Part shown: piece after piece, positions 23,694-32,459 of the stretch | Layout: each line of letters opens with the position of its first letter | Numbering within the stretch: the first letter of the stretch is position 1 | From: Ralstonia mannitolilytica | GTDB taxonomy: Bacteria > Pseudomonadota > Gammaproteobacteria > Burkholderiales > Burkholderiaceae | Length of the DNA stretch: 64,000 nucleotides | Assembly (NCBI RefSeq): GCF_905397375.1 | Contig: NZ_CAJPVG010000003.1 | Span: 186,001 to 250,000, forward strand | Reading direction: 5' to 3' | Notes under the pieces: generated by a model | Databases searched by the model: none | The model's input: only the letters and a program-made list of their open reading frames with translations | What the model was told of the DNA's origin: nothing | Made by a program: the position numbers and the translations under genes

Positions 23694-24377
23694 ATGACTC
23701 GTCTGCTACATCTCGATTCCAGCGCCCGGCCGGGCAGCTCCGAGACTTCGCGCCATGGCTCGCACACGCGCCGGCTCTCCGCGCGCTTCGTGCAGCGCTG
23801 GCTCGAGCATGAGCCCGACGCGCAGGTCGTCTATCGCGACATCGGGGCCGAACCGCCAGCCCCCGTGGATGGCCGCTGGGTCCATGCCGCGTTCACGCCG
23901 CCCGCGCAGCGCGAACCGTGGATGCACGACCGGCTTGCGCAAAGCGATGCACTGATCGACGAATTGCTGGCCGCCGACGTGATCGTGGCCGGCGTGCCGA
24001 TGTACAACTTCGGCATGCCCGCGCAATTCAAGGCGTACATCGACAACATCGTGCGCGTGGGCCGCACATTCGGTTTCGACCGCAGCCGCCCCGGCGAGCC
24101 CTATTGGCCGCTGCTGGCCGGCATGAAAAAGCGCCTCGTCATCCTCAGCGCGCGCGGCGATTTCGGCTACGGCCCCGGCCAGCGCATCGCCCACATGAAC
24201 CACGTGGAAGGCGGCGTCGCCACGGCGTTCGGCTACATCGGCATCACTGATGTGGCGTCCGTCGCCGTCGAATATGACGAGTTTGCCGACGAGCGGTTAC
24301 GCGCGTCCATCGCATCGGCGGAAAACGACGTCGATGCACTGGTCGCGCGGATGGCCGCTGCCGTGGAAGCGGCTTAG
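23694..24377 (+). CDS. azoR: FMN-dependent NADH-azoreductase
   Basis: 227-residue flavodoxin-fold quinone/azo reductase. It shows LHLDSSARPGSSETSRHGS near the N-terminus (FMN phosphate loop), then PMYNFGMPAQFKAYIDNIVR, the AzoR signature, and SARGDFGYG. The enzyme uses NADH and FMN to reduce quinones and azo compounds. It is divergent from a LysR gene. Its stop overlaps that of the convergent phosphoesterase by 4 bp. Confidence 0.9.
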   Translation: MTRLLHLDSSARPGSSETSRHGSHTRRLSARFVQRWLEHEPDAQVVYRDIGAEPPAPVDGRWVHAAFTPPAQREPWMHDRLAQSDALIDELLAADVIVAGVPMYNFGMPAQFKAYIDNIVRVGRTFGFDRSRPGEPYWPLLAGMKKRLVILSARGDFGYGPGQRIAHMNHVEGGVATAFGYIGITDVASVAVEYDEFADERLRASIASAENDVDALVARMAAAVEAA

Positions 24378-25228
24378 TCGATCAGCCGCCCGTCCGGCTC
24401 GAAGAACGGATGCGGGCCATCGAATTGCCCCACGTAGGCGAGGTGGCTCACCAGGCCCTGCCTCGGCACCCACGCGTGCACCTTGTAGGCGGGCGGTTCC
24501 ATGACGAAGCCGGGCGCCGCGTCCGGGTCGAGGTCCAGCGCCACCTGGTGCGCCGGCGACGGGCAAGTCGATGCCACTGTGCCTGCAAAGCGCACGTCGA
24601 TCGAACGGTGCAGGTGACCGCAGAGGATGCGCTCGACGTTGCCGGCGGCACGCACGATCTGCGCGAAAGCCGGGATGTCTTCTGCGGCGAGCGATTGCAC
24701 GTCCATGTGGCCGATGCCCGTGGCAAACGGCGGGTGATGCATCGCGATGACGGTCGGGCGCTGCGTTTCATGCGCCAGTGCCTCGGCCAGCCAATCCAGG
24801 CGCTGCACGCCCAGGCGGCCGCCCGGATGGCCGGTGTCGAGCGTGTCGATCGCGATCAGGCGAACGTCGCCAATGTCGGTCCAGTACTGGAAGGCGTGCG
24901 TGTCTTGCGCATCAGCCGGAATGGGCGCGAGCCAATCGGCAAAGGCTTCGCGCGCGGCGTCACGGCCATCGTGGTTGCCGAGCACCGGCAGCATGCGGAT
25001 ACCAGCCGCATCGAGCGGTGCCAGCACCGCGCGCAGGTGCGCATATTCCTCGGGCGCGCCGGCGTCGACCAGATCGCCGGTCAGGACGATGGCGTCCGGT
25101 TTCTCCGGCTGCGCCAGGATATGCGCCACGCAGCGCGCCAGATACGCCGCCGAATCCACGCGCCGATAAGCCAGTCGCCCCGGGCGCTTGATATGAAGGT
25201 CGGTCAGTTGCAGGAAGTGCATCGGCAT
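24374..25228 (-). CDS. Calcineurin-like metallophosphoesterase (class III cyclic-nucleotide phosphodiesterase type)
   Basis: 284 residues with all five metallophosphoesterase blocks: LTDLHIKR, LTGDLVDAG, LGNHDGRD, AMHHPPF and CGHLHRS. Relatives are CpdA and GpdQ, which split cyclic nucleotides or glycerophosphodiesters. Its start overlaps the stop of the ABC ATPase by one base, so it is the last gene of the LacI-ABC operon. That suggests it acts on the imported compound or its product. The exact substrate is not determined. Confidence 0.85.
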   Translation of the reverse strand: MPMHFLQLTDLHIKRPGRLAYRRVDSAAYLARCVAHILAQPEKPDAIVLTGDLVDAGAPEEYAHLRAVLAPLDAAGIRMLPVLGNHDGRDAAREAFADWLAPIPADAQDTHAFQYWTDIGDVRLIAIDTLDTGHPGGRLGVQRLDWLAEALAHETQRPTVIAMHHPPFATGIGHMDVQSLAAEDIPAFAQIVRAAGNVERILCGHLHRSIDVRFAGTVASTCPSPAHQVALDLDPDAAPGFVMEPPAYKVHAWVPRQGLVSHLAYVGQFDGPHPFFEPDGRLID

Positions 25229-26289
25229 CAGGCTTGCAAGGTCAGGAGGCGGTCTGCCGGGATATCGAAGCCGACCGCATGGCCGGGCGCAAAGTGCTGG
25301 CGGCCGGGCACATCGATAAAGAGCGGCGTGGCGGAGACGCCCGCCACGCGCACGCGGGTGCGGAAGCCCAGAAACACCGCCGATTCGACCGTGCCCTTGA
25401 GCGCCGCCTGGGCCGGGTCGGCCAGCACGGCATCTTCGGGGCGGAAGAAGATCGCATTGCCGTCGCCGTCCGGCACGGGTACGCGACCGCCCGCGCAGAC
25501 GAATGCGCCATTCTCGCGCGTGCCGTCAAGCCGGTTCATGATGCCGATGAAGTCCGCCACGTGCCGGTTGGCCGGCTGGAAGTAGATTTCACGCGGCGTG
25601 CCGATCTGCGCGATGCGGCCGGCTTCCATGACGACGATGCGATCGGCCAGCGCCATCGCTTCTTCCTGATCGTGCGTCACGTAAATCGTCGTGATGCCGA
25701 GACCGCGCAGCAGGCGGTCCATCTCGGCGCGCACGGATTCACGCAGCTTGGCGTCGAGCGCCGTGAGCGGTTCGTCGAGCAGCAGCACGCGCGGTTCGGG
25801 CGCCAGCGCGCGCGCCAGGGCCACGCGTTGGCGCTGCCCCCCGGAAAGCTGCGCCACACCGCGATCCGCATACGGCGTCAGGTGCATCATCTCCAGCAGC
25901 GTGTTTGCCCGGGCGCTGATCTGCGTGTCGGACAAACCGTTCTGCCGGCGCTGGATGCGCAGGCCGTATTCCACATTGCCGCGCACGCTCAGGTTGGGGA
26001 ACAGCGCGTAGTTCTGGAACACCATGCCGACGCGGCGGCGCTCGATCGGGCGTGCGGTGACGTCTTCATCGCCAAAGTGCACGGTGCCGCCGGCATCCGG
26101 CGCCTCCAGCCCCGCGACGATGCGCAGCGTGGTGGTCTTGCCGCAGCCCGAGGGGCCGAGCAGCACGACGGTCTCGCCGGCGGCGATGTCGAGGTCCATC
26201 GACTCCAGCACGCGCTGGTCGCCGAAGTGTTTGCCGCAGCCACGCAGCCGGATCGGCACGGGCGCGAGATGTAGAGGTTCGGTACTCAT
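25228..26289 (-). CDS. ABC importer ATPase (phosphonate/iron/spermidine type)
   Basis: 353 residues: Walker A GPSGCGKTT (~residues 45-53), Q-loop FQNYALFP, signature LSGGQRQRVALARAL, Walker B VLLLDEPLTALD and a C-terminal TOBE-like regulatory domain. It energises the two-permease importer encoded upstream. The start overlaps the permease stop (ATGA). Family resemblance is to PhnT/FbpC/PotA; the operon composition fits 2-aminoethylphosphonate-type systems best. Confidence 0.9.
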   Translation of the reverse strand: MSTEPLHLAPVPIRLRGCGKHFGDQRVLESMDLDIAAGETVVLLGPSGCGKTTTLRIVAGLEAPDAGGTVHFGDEDVTARPIERRRVGMVFQNYALFPNLSVRGNVEYGLRIQRRQNGLSDTQISARANTLLEMMHLTPYADRGVAQLSGGQRQRVALARALAPEPRVLLLDEPLTALDAKLRESVRAEMDRLLRGLGITTIYVTHDQEEAMALADRIVVMEAGRIAQIGTPREIYFQPANRHVADFIGIMNRLDGTRENGAFVCAGGRVPVPDGDGNAIFFRPEDAVLADPAQAALKGTVESAVFLGFRTRVRVAGVSATPLFIDVPGRQHFAPGHAVGFDIPADRLLTLQA

Positions 26290-27083
26290 CGGGAAGCCTT
26301 TCCGTTATTCACCCGCAGGCCGCCAAAGCGCTGCATCAGCACCAGCAGCGGCACGATCATGACGAAGAAGATCAGTGTGTAGGCGCTGGCGATTTCCAGG
26401 CGCATCGACGCATAGGTATCGGCCAGGCCGACCGGCAGGGTCTTGGTTTCGGGCGTGTGCAGCATCCAGGTGAGGTTGAACTCGCCCACCGAGAGCGTCA
26501 CCACCGTCAGCGCGCCGGCCAGGATGCCGGGCTGCACGTTGGGCAGCACAATCGTGCGAAAACGCTGCCAGAACGACGCGCCCAGGCTGGCGGCGCCCTC
26601 TTCCAGCGTCTTCAGGTTCTGGCCTGCCGCCACGGCTGCGACCGAGCGCACCATGAACGGCAGCGTGAATACCACATGCCCGACGACGATGAACCAGAGG
26701 CTCTCGCGAAAGCCGCCAAAGCCGCCGTAGGCCACGATCAAGCCCAGCGCCGTCGCCAGGCCCGGCAGCGCCACGGGCAGCGTCAGGAATTCTTCGATCA
26801 GGCGGCTTGCACGGCTCTGACGCCGCGCCAGTACATAGCCCGCCGGCACGCCGGCCGCGAGCACGATCACCAGCGTGCACAGCGCCACCAGCAGCGACAT
26901 CCAGATCGACGCGTGATACATGTCCCACACCTGGGCGACCCAATCCAGCGTCCAGCCGCTCTTGAAACCGCGGATGTAGTTGCGCGTCAGGCCCACGGCC
27001 ATCGACAGCACAACCGGCACGATCAGGAACAGGCACAGCAGCAGCGTGATACCCCACTGGGCAATAGACAAAGCGCGCTTCAT
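26286..27083 (-). CDS. ABC importer permease, second subunit
   Basis: 265 residues, six membrane helices, with the EAA loop segment near EEGAASLGASFWQRFRTIVLP for contact with the ATPase. BPD_transp_1 family. Overlaps its neighbours on both sides by ATGA, showing translational coupling in the operon. Confidence 0.88.
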   Translation of the reverse strand: MKRALSIAQWGITLLLCLFLIVPVVLSMAVGLTRNYIRGFKSGWTLDWVAQVWDMYHASIWMSLLVALCTLVIVLAAGVPAGYVLARRQSRASRLIEEFLTLPVALPGLATALGLIVAYGGFGGFRESLWFIVVGHVVFTLPFMVRSVAAVAAGQNLKTLEEGAASLGASFWQRFRTIVLPNVQPGILAGALTVVTLSVGEFNLTWMLHTPETKTLPVGLADTYASMRLEIASAYTLIFFVMIVPLLVLMQRFGGLRVNNGKASR

Positions 27084-27931
27084 GCTGCCGCCCCCGTCGG
27101 GCTACCGCTCGCAGTACGCGCAATCGCCAGCACCAGCCACGTCACCACGCCCAGCACTACCGACAGCGCCGCTGCCATCGCAATGCCGGCGTTGAGCGTG
27201 AACTCGGTATAGATCGTCATCGGCAAGACGTCGATATCGGTGGCGAGGGTGAAGGCGGTGCCGAATGCGCCCATCGACGTGGCAAAGCAGATCGCGCCCG
27301 AGGCGATCAGCGCTGGCGCCAGCCCCGGCACCAGCACATCGCGCGTCACCTGCCACGACGATGCGCCCAGCGAGCGCGCCGCCTCTTCCAGTGAACGATC
27401 GAGCTTTTCCGCCGCCGCCATCACCGTCAGCACCACGCGCGGGATCGAGAAATACAGGTAGCCCAGAAACAGCCCGCCGATGGAATAGGCGAAGACCCAT
27501 TTCTCGCCGACGAGCTTGTGCGTGACGTCGCCCACCAGGCCCTGGCGCCCGGCCAGCAGGATCACCATGAAGCCGACCACCACCCCGGGAAACGCCAGCG
27601 GAAACGTCAGCATGGCGGTAATCATCCGCTTGCCCGGCACGTTGTGCCGCACGAGGAACAGCCCGGCGATGGTCGAGAGGATGAGCGTCGCCAGCGTGAC
27701 TGCCGCCGACAGCACCACCGTCGAAAACAGGCTGCCCAGATAGCGCGACGTGGTGAGCGCCGCTGTGTAGGTGGCAATCACGCCTTCGCTGCCGCTCACA
27801 CGCAGCAACGCCGCCATCGGCAGCAGCCAGAACGCGCAGAACAGCGCGACGGCCGGTGCCAGCAACGCCACCCGCCACCGAGCGGGCAACACCGCATCGT
27901 CGGGCAAGGTGGATCGGGTGACGGTGCTCAT
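27080..27931 (-). CDS. ABC importer permease, first subunit
   Basis: 283 residues, six to seven membrane helices, EAA loop around LEEAARSLGASSWQVTRDVL. ATG 27931 (MSTVTRSTLPDDAV) is preferred, 2 bp after the stop of the binding-protein gene. A longer open frame exists upstream but lies inside that gene. It pairs with the next permease to form the membrane channel. Confidence 0.87.
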   Translation of the reverse strand: MSTVTRSTLPDDAVLPARWRVALLAPAVALFCAFWLLPMAALLRVSGSEGVIATYTAALTTSRYLGSLFSTVVLSAAVTLATLILSTIAGLFLVRHNVPGKRMITAMLTFPLAFPGVVVGFMVILLAGRQGLVGDVTHKLVGEKWVFAYSIGGLFLGYLYFSIPRVVLTVMAAAEKLDRSLEEAARSLGASSWQVTRDVLVPGLAPALIASGAICFATSMGAFGTAFTLATDIDVLPMTIYTEFTLNAGIAMAAALSVVLGVVTWLVLAIARTASGSPTGAAA

Positions 27932-27933
27932 GC

Positions 27934-28965
27934 TCAGCGGACCTCGTTCAGGTAGCGCGTGCCAAACGCCTGCTGGCCGGCTGCCATCTTGTTGAAGTCG
28001 ACCGTCTTGGCGCGGGCGTATTCGCTGGCCGGGAGGAAGCGCGAGGCGGCCTCCTTGCTCATGGCATTGGCGCGCACGGGGCGCAGGTAGGCGTTGGCCC
28101 ACAGCGTCTGGCCTTCGTCGGACAGCACGAAATCCAGCACCTTCTTGGCGTTGTCGGCGTGCGGTGCACCGGCGGTCAGGCTCATCACGTACGGCACGGC
28201 AATGGTGCCTTCCTGCGGAATCACGAATTCCACATTCGCGTGGTCTTTGTACTTGGCGCGGTAGGCGTTGAAGTCGTAGTCGAGCAGGATCGGGATCTCA
28301 CCGGCCACGACGCGCGCGTAGGCGGTTTGCTTTGGCACGATCGGCGCGTTCTTCTTCAACTGCTTGAACCATTCGACGGCGGGGCTGAAGTCGTCAAGCG
28401 TGCCGCCCAGGGCCTGGTTGACCGCCACGGCGCCCACGTAGCCGACGAAGGCGCTGCTCGGGTCCAGGTAGCCGACCATGCCCTTGTATTCGGGCTTGAG
28501 CAGGTCTTTCCAGGAGCGCGGCACGGGCTTGCCTTCCAGCGCGTCCTTGTTGACGAAAAAGCCCAGCGTGCCGGAGTGGATCGAGAAGAACGCACCGTCC
28601 GGGTCCTTCATGCCGGCCGGAATGTCTTCCCAATGCTTGGGCTTGTAGTTGGCGACCAAGCCCTTTTCCTTGGCCTGATACGCAGACGTGATGCCCAGGT
28701 AGGCCACGTCAGCCACGGGGTGCGACTTCTCGGCCAGCATCTGCGCGATGGCCTGGCCGGAGTTCTTGTTGTCGAACGGCACGGTAATGCCGGTCTTGTC
28801 CTTGATGGCCTTGATCTGGCTGGCCCAGTCGGCCCATTCGGGCGGGCAGTTGTAGCAGATGGCGACTTGCTGGCCGGCCGGCTGTGCCTGCACTGGCGCA
28901 GCCACGGCGAATGCGCCGGCAGCTACGAGGCCGCACACGCGCAGCCATTGAACGAGACGTTTCAT
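27934..28965 (-). CDS. ABC importer periplasmic binding protein (PhnS/iron-type)
   Basis: 343 residues. The signal peptide (MKRLVQWLRVCG, AFAVAAPVQAQ) is probably cleaved after VQA. The mature part is a family 1/6 solute-binding fold: ADVAYLGITSAYQAKEKGL, SIHSGTLGFFVNKDAL and GYLDPSSAFVGYVGAV. Relatives bind ferric iron, 2-aminoethylphosphonate or thiamine. It overlaps the lacI-type gene by ATGA and supplies the operon's specificity; the ligand is not readable. Confidence 0.87.
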   Translation of the reverse strand: MKRLVQWLRVCGLVAAGAFAVAAPVQAQPAGQQVAICYNCPPEWADWASQIKAIKDKTGITVPFDNKNSGQAIAQMLAEKSHPVADVAYLGITSAYQAKEKGLVANYKPKHWEDIPAGMKDPDGAFFSIHSGTLGFFVNKDALEGKPVPRSWKDLLKPEYKGMVGYLDPSSAFVGYVGAVAVNQALGGTLDDFSPAVEWFKQLKKNAPIVPKQTAYARVVAGEIPILLDYDFNAYRAKYKDHANVEFVIPQEGTIAVPYVMSLTAGAPHADNAKKVLDFVLSDEGQTLWANAYLRPVRANAMSKEAASRFLPASEYARAKTVDFNKMAAGQQAFGTRYLNEVR

Positions 28966-30032
28966 CGAGACGCTCCTTGCGTATCAGACGTGAGGGAAGA
29001 AACAACGGAGAGAGACGCTTCCGCCGGCGCACGGGCCAGCGTGCCGCCCGCCAGCAGGCGGTGCGGCAACGTAATCGAGGGCACCACCTCGCCGGCGATG
29101 CGGCGGCCCAGCGCCGTGGCCGCGTCGGCGCCGATCCGGCGGTGCGGCTGCGCCACGGTGGCCAGCGTCGGCGAAAGCCACTGCCCCATCGCCAAGCCAT
29201 CAAAGCCGACCACGCTCACGTCTTCAGGCACGCGCAGGCCCATCTCGCGCAGCGAGCGGATGGTGAGCAAGGCAAGGCGGTCGTTGCTGCAGAAAATGGC
29301 GGTCGGGCGTGGCGGCGCCAGCAGGCGGGCCAGCTCGGCCGGCAGCATGGCATCGGCGTTGAAATCAATTTCGACGGGCGGCTGCGGTGCAATGCCGGCT
29401 GCTTCCAGCGCTTCGCGGTAGCCGTCGTGGCGCAGGGCCGCACGGTCCGACGCCGCCAGCGTGCCCGTCAGCATGCGGATCTGGCGGTGGCCCTGTGAGA
29501 GGAGCGCGCGAATGGCGTCGCGTGCGGCGGCGCGGTTGTCGACGGTCACGCAGCAGCGGGCGGGAATGCGCGCCTGGCCGACCGTGTCGTTGTAGACCAG
29601 CACGTAGGGCACGCCTTCTGCGTCGAGGCGATCGAGGTGCGCGTTGGCGGCGGCATCGGCCACCGTCAGGATCAGGCCATCGACGCGCTGCTCGAGCATG
29701 GTTTCGATGGCGCGCGCTTCGCGTTCGCGGTCGTATGCGGTCGTCATCAGCATGACGCGCTGACCCGTGACGGAGGCGGCCTCCTCGATGCCCTGCATGC
29801 ATTCGGCAAACACCGGGTTGGCGAGCGACGGCAACACCACGCCCAGCAGGCCCGTGCGCTCGGCGCGCAACTGCCGGCCCAGGGCATTGGGGCGGTATTG
29901 CAGCGCATCCATGGCGGCCTGCACACGCGCGAGCGTCGCGGCGCTCACCCGTTCCGGCGAATTGACCGCGCGCGATACGGTGGCAATCGAAATGCCGGCA
30001 TGCGTTGCCACGTCCTTGATGCTGCTTCCCAC
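28962..30032 (-). CDS. LacI-family repressor
   Basis: 356 residues: N-terminal LacI HTH (IKDVATHAGISIATVSRAVN, then SPERVSAATLARV) and a sugar-binding-protein-like sensor domain. It is the first gene of the six-gene operon, with a perfect palindrome just upstream of its start. Autoregulation with control of the ABC genes is likely. Carbohydrate or nucleoside-like effectors are common for the family, but the effector is unknown here. Confidence 0.9.
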   Translation of the reverse strand: MGSSIKDVATHAGISIATVSRAVNSPERVSAATLARVQAAMDALQYRPNALGRQLRAERTGLLGVVLPSLANPVFAECMQGIEEAASVTGQRVMLMTTAYDREREARAIETMLEQRVDGLILTVADAAANAHLDRLDAEGVPYVLVYNDTVGQARIPARCCVTVDNRAAARDAIRALLSQGHRQIRMLTGTLAASDRAALRHDGYREALEAAGIAPQPPVEIDFNADAMLPAELARLLAPPRPTAIFCSNDRLALLTIRSLREMGLRVPEDVSVVGFDGLAMGQWLSPTLATVAQPHRRIGADAATALGRRIAGEVVPSITLPHRLLAGGTLARAPAEASLSVVSSLTSDTQGASR

Positions 30033-30048
30033 GGTGTTGTCCTGCCGG

Positions 30049-30062
30049 TGTAAACGTTTACA
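30049..30062. promoter_or_regulatory. LacI-type operator palindrome
   Basis: TGTAAACGTTTACA at 30049-30062 is a perfect 14-bp palindrome with the central CG typical of LacI-family operators (AAACGTTT). It lies 17 bp upstream of the repressor start codon, so it fits autoregulation of the operon. Confidence 0.8.
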
Positions 30063-30271
30063 TCCTAGGTGCCAGGCATGACCTTTTCATGACAACCGAT
30101 GCTGCGCTGCGGTGGCCGCCGCAATGAAGCATCGCCGTTGTTGCGCATGGCAAAGTTGCAAAGCTCGCATATGCTTCTTACGAATTCGGGCGGGCTCCCT
30201 ACACCAGCAGGCGCGTCGCGGCATGGTCCGTTTGCTGCTGTGTCGTGCTCGCCGCCTGCCTTGGAGACACC

Positions 30272-31582
30272 ATGCGTGTATCGCCCGTATTCGACGTACC
30301 CGCCCACGCCCTGCCCGAATTGCTGCAGTACTACGGCGTAGTCCGGGCGCAATCGCTTGCGCTGGCTGCGCCGCTGTCCGACGCCGATGCCACCGTCCAG
30401 TCGATGGACGATGCCAGCCCAGCCAAATGGCACCTCGCCCATACCACGTGGTTTTTCGAGGAGTTCGTGCTCGGCCCCAACGTGCCCGGCTACCGGTCAC
30501 CCGATCCGCGCTATCGCTACCTGTTCAACTCGTACTATGAGACGGTGGGCGCGCGGCACCCGCGTCCGCGTCGGGGCATGCTGACGCGCCCGACGCTCGA
30601 CGAAGTGCGGGGCTATCGCGCGCATGTCGATGCGGCCATGCAGCGGCTGCTGGCCGGAGGGGTCTCCGCCGACGTGGGCCGGCTCGTCACGCTGGGCCTG
30701 CATCATGAGCAGCAGCATCAGGAGCTGTTGCTGACGGACGTACTTCACCTCTTCGCGCAGAACCCGCTGTGCCCCGCCTATGCCGATACGCCGGTGCCGC
30801 GCGTCCATGCGGCGCCGGTGCAGCCCGGCTGGGTCGCGTTCCAGGGCGGAGCCGTGCAGATCGGCAAGACGGACACGGGCGCGGGGTTCATGTTCGATTG
30901 CGAGGGCCCGCGCCACACGGTGTGGCTGGAGCCCTACGCGCTCGCCACGCACCCCGTCACCAACCGGGAGTGGCTTGCCTTCATGCAGGACGGCGGATAT
31001 CGCCAGCCCACGTTGTGGCTGTCCGACGGCTGGGCGTGGGTGCAGCGTGAGGGCATCGAGGCGCCGCTCTACTGGCGCGCCGGCCGCGACGAAGCCGAAG
31101 GCTGGCAGCAGATGTCATTGCACGGCCTGCAGCCGGTCGATCTGGACGCGCCCGTCACGCACATCAGCTTCTACGAGGCGGACGCCTACGCCCGCTGGGC
31201 CGGCGCACGCCTGCCGACCGAAGCGGAATGGGAGCATGCAGCCGAAGGCCTGCCGGTGCAGGGCAACTTTGCCGGGCCAGGCGCTTCATCGGCGCCATTG
31301 AGGCCGCTGCCCGACCACGGCATCACCGAGGCGGGCAGCCTGCGCCAGATGTTCGGCGACGTATGGGAATGGACGGCGAGCCCCTACGGCCCCTACCCCG
31401 GCTTCGAGCCCGCCGAAGGCGCCGTGGGCGAATACAACGGCAAGTTCATGTGCAGCCAGATGGTGCTGCGCGGCGGGTCTTGCGCGTCGCCCGAGGGGCA
31501 TCTGCGGGCGACGTATCGCAACTTCTTCTATCCGCACCAGCGGTGGCAGTTCACCGGGGTGCGGCTCGCGCGGCGGGCGTAG
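30272..31582 (+). CDS. egtB: Ergothioneine biosynthesis sulfoxide synthase EgtB
   Basis: 436 residues. The N-terminal DinB_2-like domain has iron ligands in KWHLAHTTWFFEEF (H54/H57 region) and the HxHxxE-like HHEQQHQELLL. The C-terminal formylglycine-generating-enzyme/sulfatase-type domain has THISFYEADAYARWAGARLP, FGDVWEWTASPY and MVLRGGSCASPEGHLRATYRNFF. EgtB joins hercynine to cysteine or gamma-glutamylcysteine with O2. ATG 30272 follows GGAG. No egtD (methyltransferase) lies nearby in this window. Confidence 0.9.
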   Translation: MRVSPVFDVPAHALPELLQYYGVVRAQSLALAAPLSDADATVQSMDDASPAKWHLAHTTWFFEEFVLGPNVPGYRSPDPRYRYLFNSYYETVGARHPRPRRGMLTRPTLDEVRGYRAHVDAAMQRLLAGGVSADVGRLVTLGLHHEQQHQELLLTDVLHLFAQNPLCPAYADTPVPRVHAAPVQPGWVAFQGGAVQIGKTDTGAGFMFDCEGPRHTVWLEPYALATHPVTNREWLAFMQDGGYRQPTLWLSDGWAWVQREGIEAPLYWRAGRDEAEGWQQMSLHGLQPVDLDAPVTHISFYEADAYARWAGARLPTEAEWEHAAEGLPVQGNFAGPGASSAPLRPLPDHGITEAGSLRQMFGDVWEWTASPYGPYPGFEPAEGAVGEYNGKFMCSQMVLRGGSCASPEGHLRATYRNFFYPHQRWQFTGVRLARRA

Positions 31583-31609
31583 CCGGCGTATCGGGCAACC
31601 GGCAGGCGC

Positions 31610-32434
31610 CTAGCGGTTGCTGTCGAACAGCATGTTGGTCGGGGTGCCGATCGTCTCCTGGCTGCCGGGCGCGGCCGCGGCCGGTTTGGCTGCCGGCATC
31701 GGCGCGGGCACGTCTGGCACGGCCGATCTGGCAGGCTGAGCGACGGCCGCCGGTGTTGCCGGTGCCGGCGCATGCGGGGGTTTGCCGGCCTGCTCGGCGA
31801 GCTTGCGGCGGCGCGATTCGAGCCCCGCGGCAATCTCGTCCTGGTGATACCGCCGGGCAAAGTCGATCACGTCCATCTTCTGCTGGTTGCGCAGCTCCAT
31901 GTCGGCGCCTTCGTCCAGCAGCAGCTTGACCGTCGTGATGTGGCCGTTCATGGCCGCCATCATCAGCGGCGTCGTGCCGTTGGGGCTTTCCGCGTCAATG
32001 TAGGCAGCGTGCTCGATCAGGTATTTGACGATGTCGTCGTGCCCGTTGGTGGCGGCGTAGTGCAGCGCCGTCCAGCCGGTCTTGTTGACCTCGACGTCGT
32101 ACGTTTCCACCATCAGCTTCACCAGCGGCAGCAGACCCTGGTAGGCCGCCATCATCAGGGCATTCTCGCCGGCGGCGTTCGTGCGCTCGAAGTCGATGTG
32201 CTTGGCGCGGATCAGCGCCTCGGCCACTTCGACGTTCCTGTCCTTGAGCGCATCCACGAGCAGCGGCGTGCCGTCGCGCGTGGTCAGATTCGGGTCCACG
32301 CCCTGCGCGACATACTTCTGCACCAGCACCGGCCGGTTGTACTCCACCGCAGTGCGCAGGTCGTCCTGCGGCGTGGCGTATGCGGCGCCCGACAGCGCCA
32401 TCGCCAAGCCGGCGGCCAGTGTGATTTTTCGCAT
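31610..32434 (-). CDS. Exported ankyrin-repeat protein
   Basis: 274 residues. The signal peptide (MRKITLAAGLAMALSGAAYA) is cleaved near residue 20. Then about five ankyrin repeats follow to ~residue 195 (DGTPLLVDALKDRNVEVAEAL, GWTALHYAATNGHDDIVKYL, GTTPLMMAAMNGHITTVKLL). A Pro/Ala-rich low-complexity tail ends SQETIGTPTNMLFDSNR. Periplasmic ankyrin proteins can mediate protein contacts or oxidative-stress roles; the function here is not known. It is followed by tatD on the same strand. Confidence 0.82.
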   Translation of the reverse strand: MRKITLAAGLAMALSGAAYATPQDDLRTAVEYNRPVLVQKYVAQGVDPNLTTRDGTPLLVDALKDRNVEVAEALIRAKHIDFERTNAAGENALMMAAYQGLLPLVKLMVETYDVEVNKTGWTALHYAATNGHDDIVKYLIEHAAYIDAESPNGTTPLMMAAMNGHITTVKLLLDEGADMELRNQQKMDVIDFARRYHQDEIAAGLESRRRKLAEQAGKPPHAPAPATPAAVAQPARSAVPDVPAPMPAAKPAAAAPGSQETIGTPTNMLFDSNR

Positions 32435-32459
32435 GTTGTGCTTCACGTGATACCGCAAC

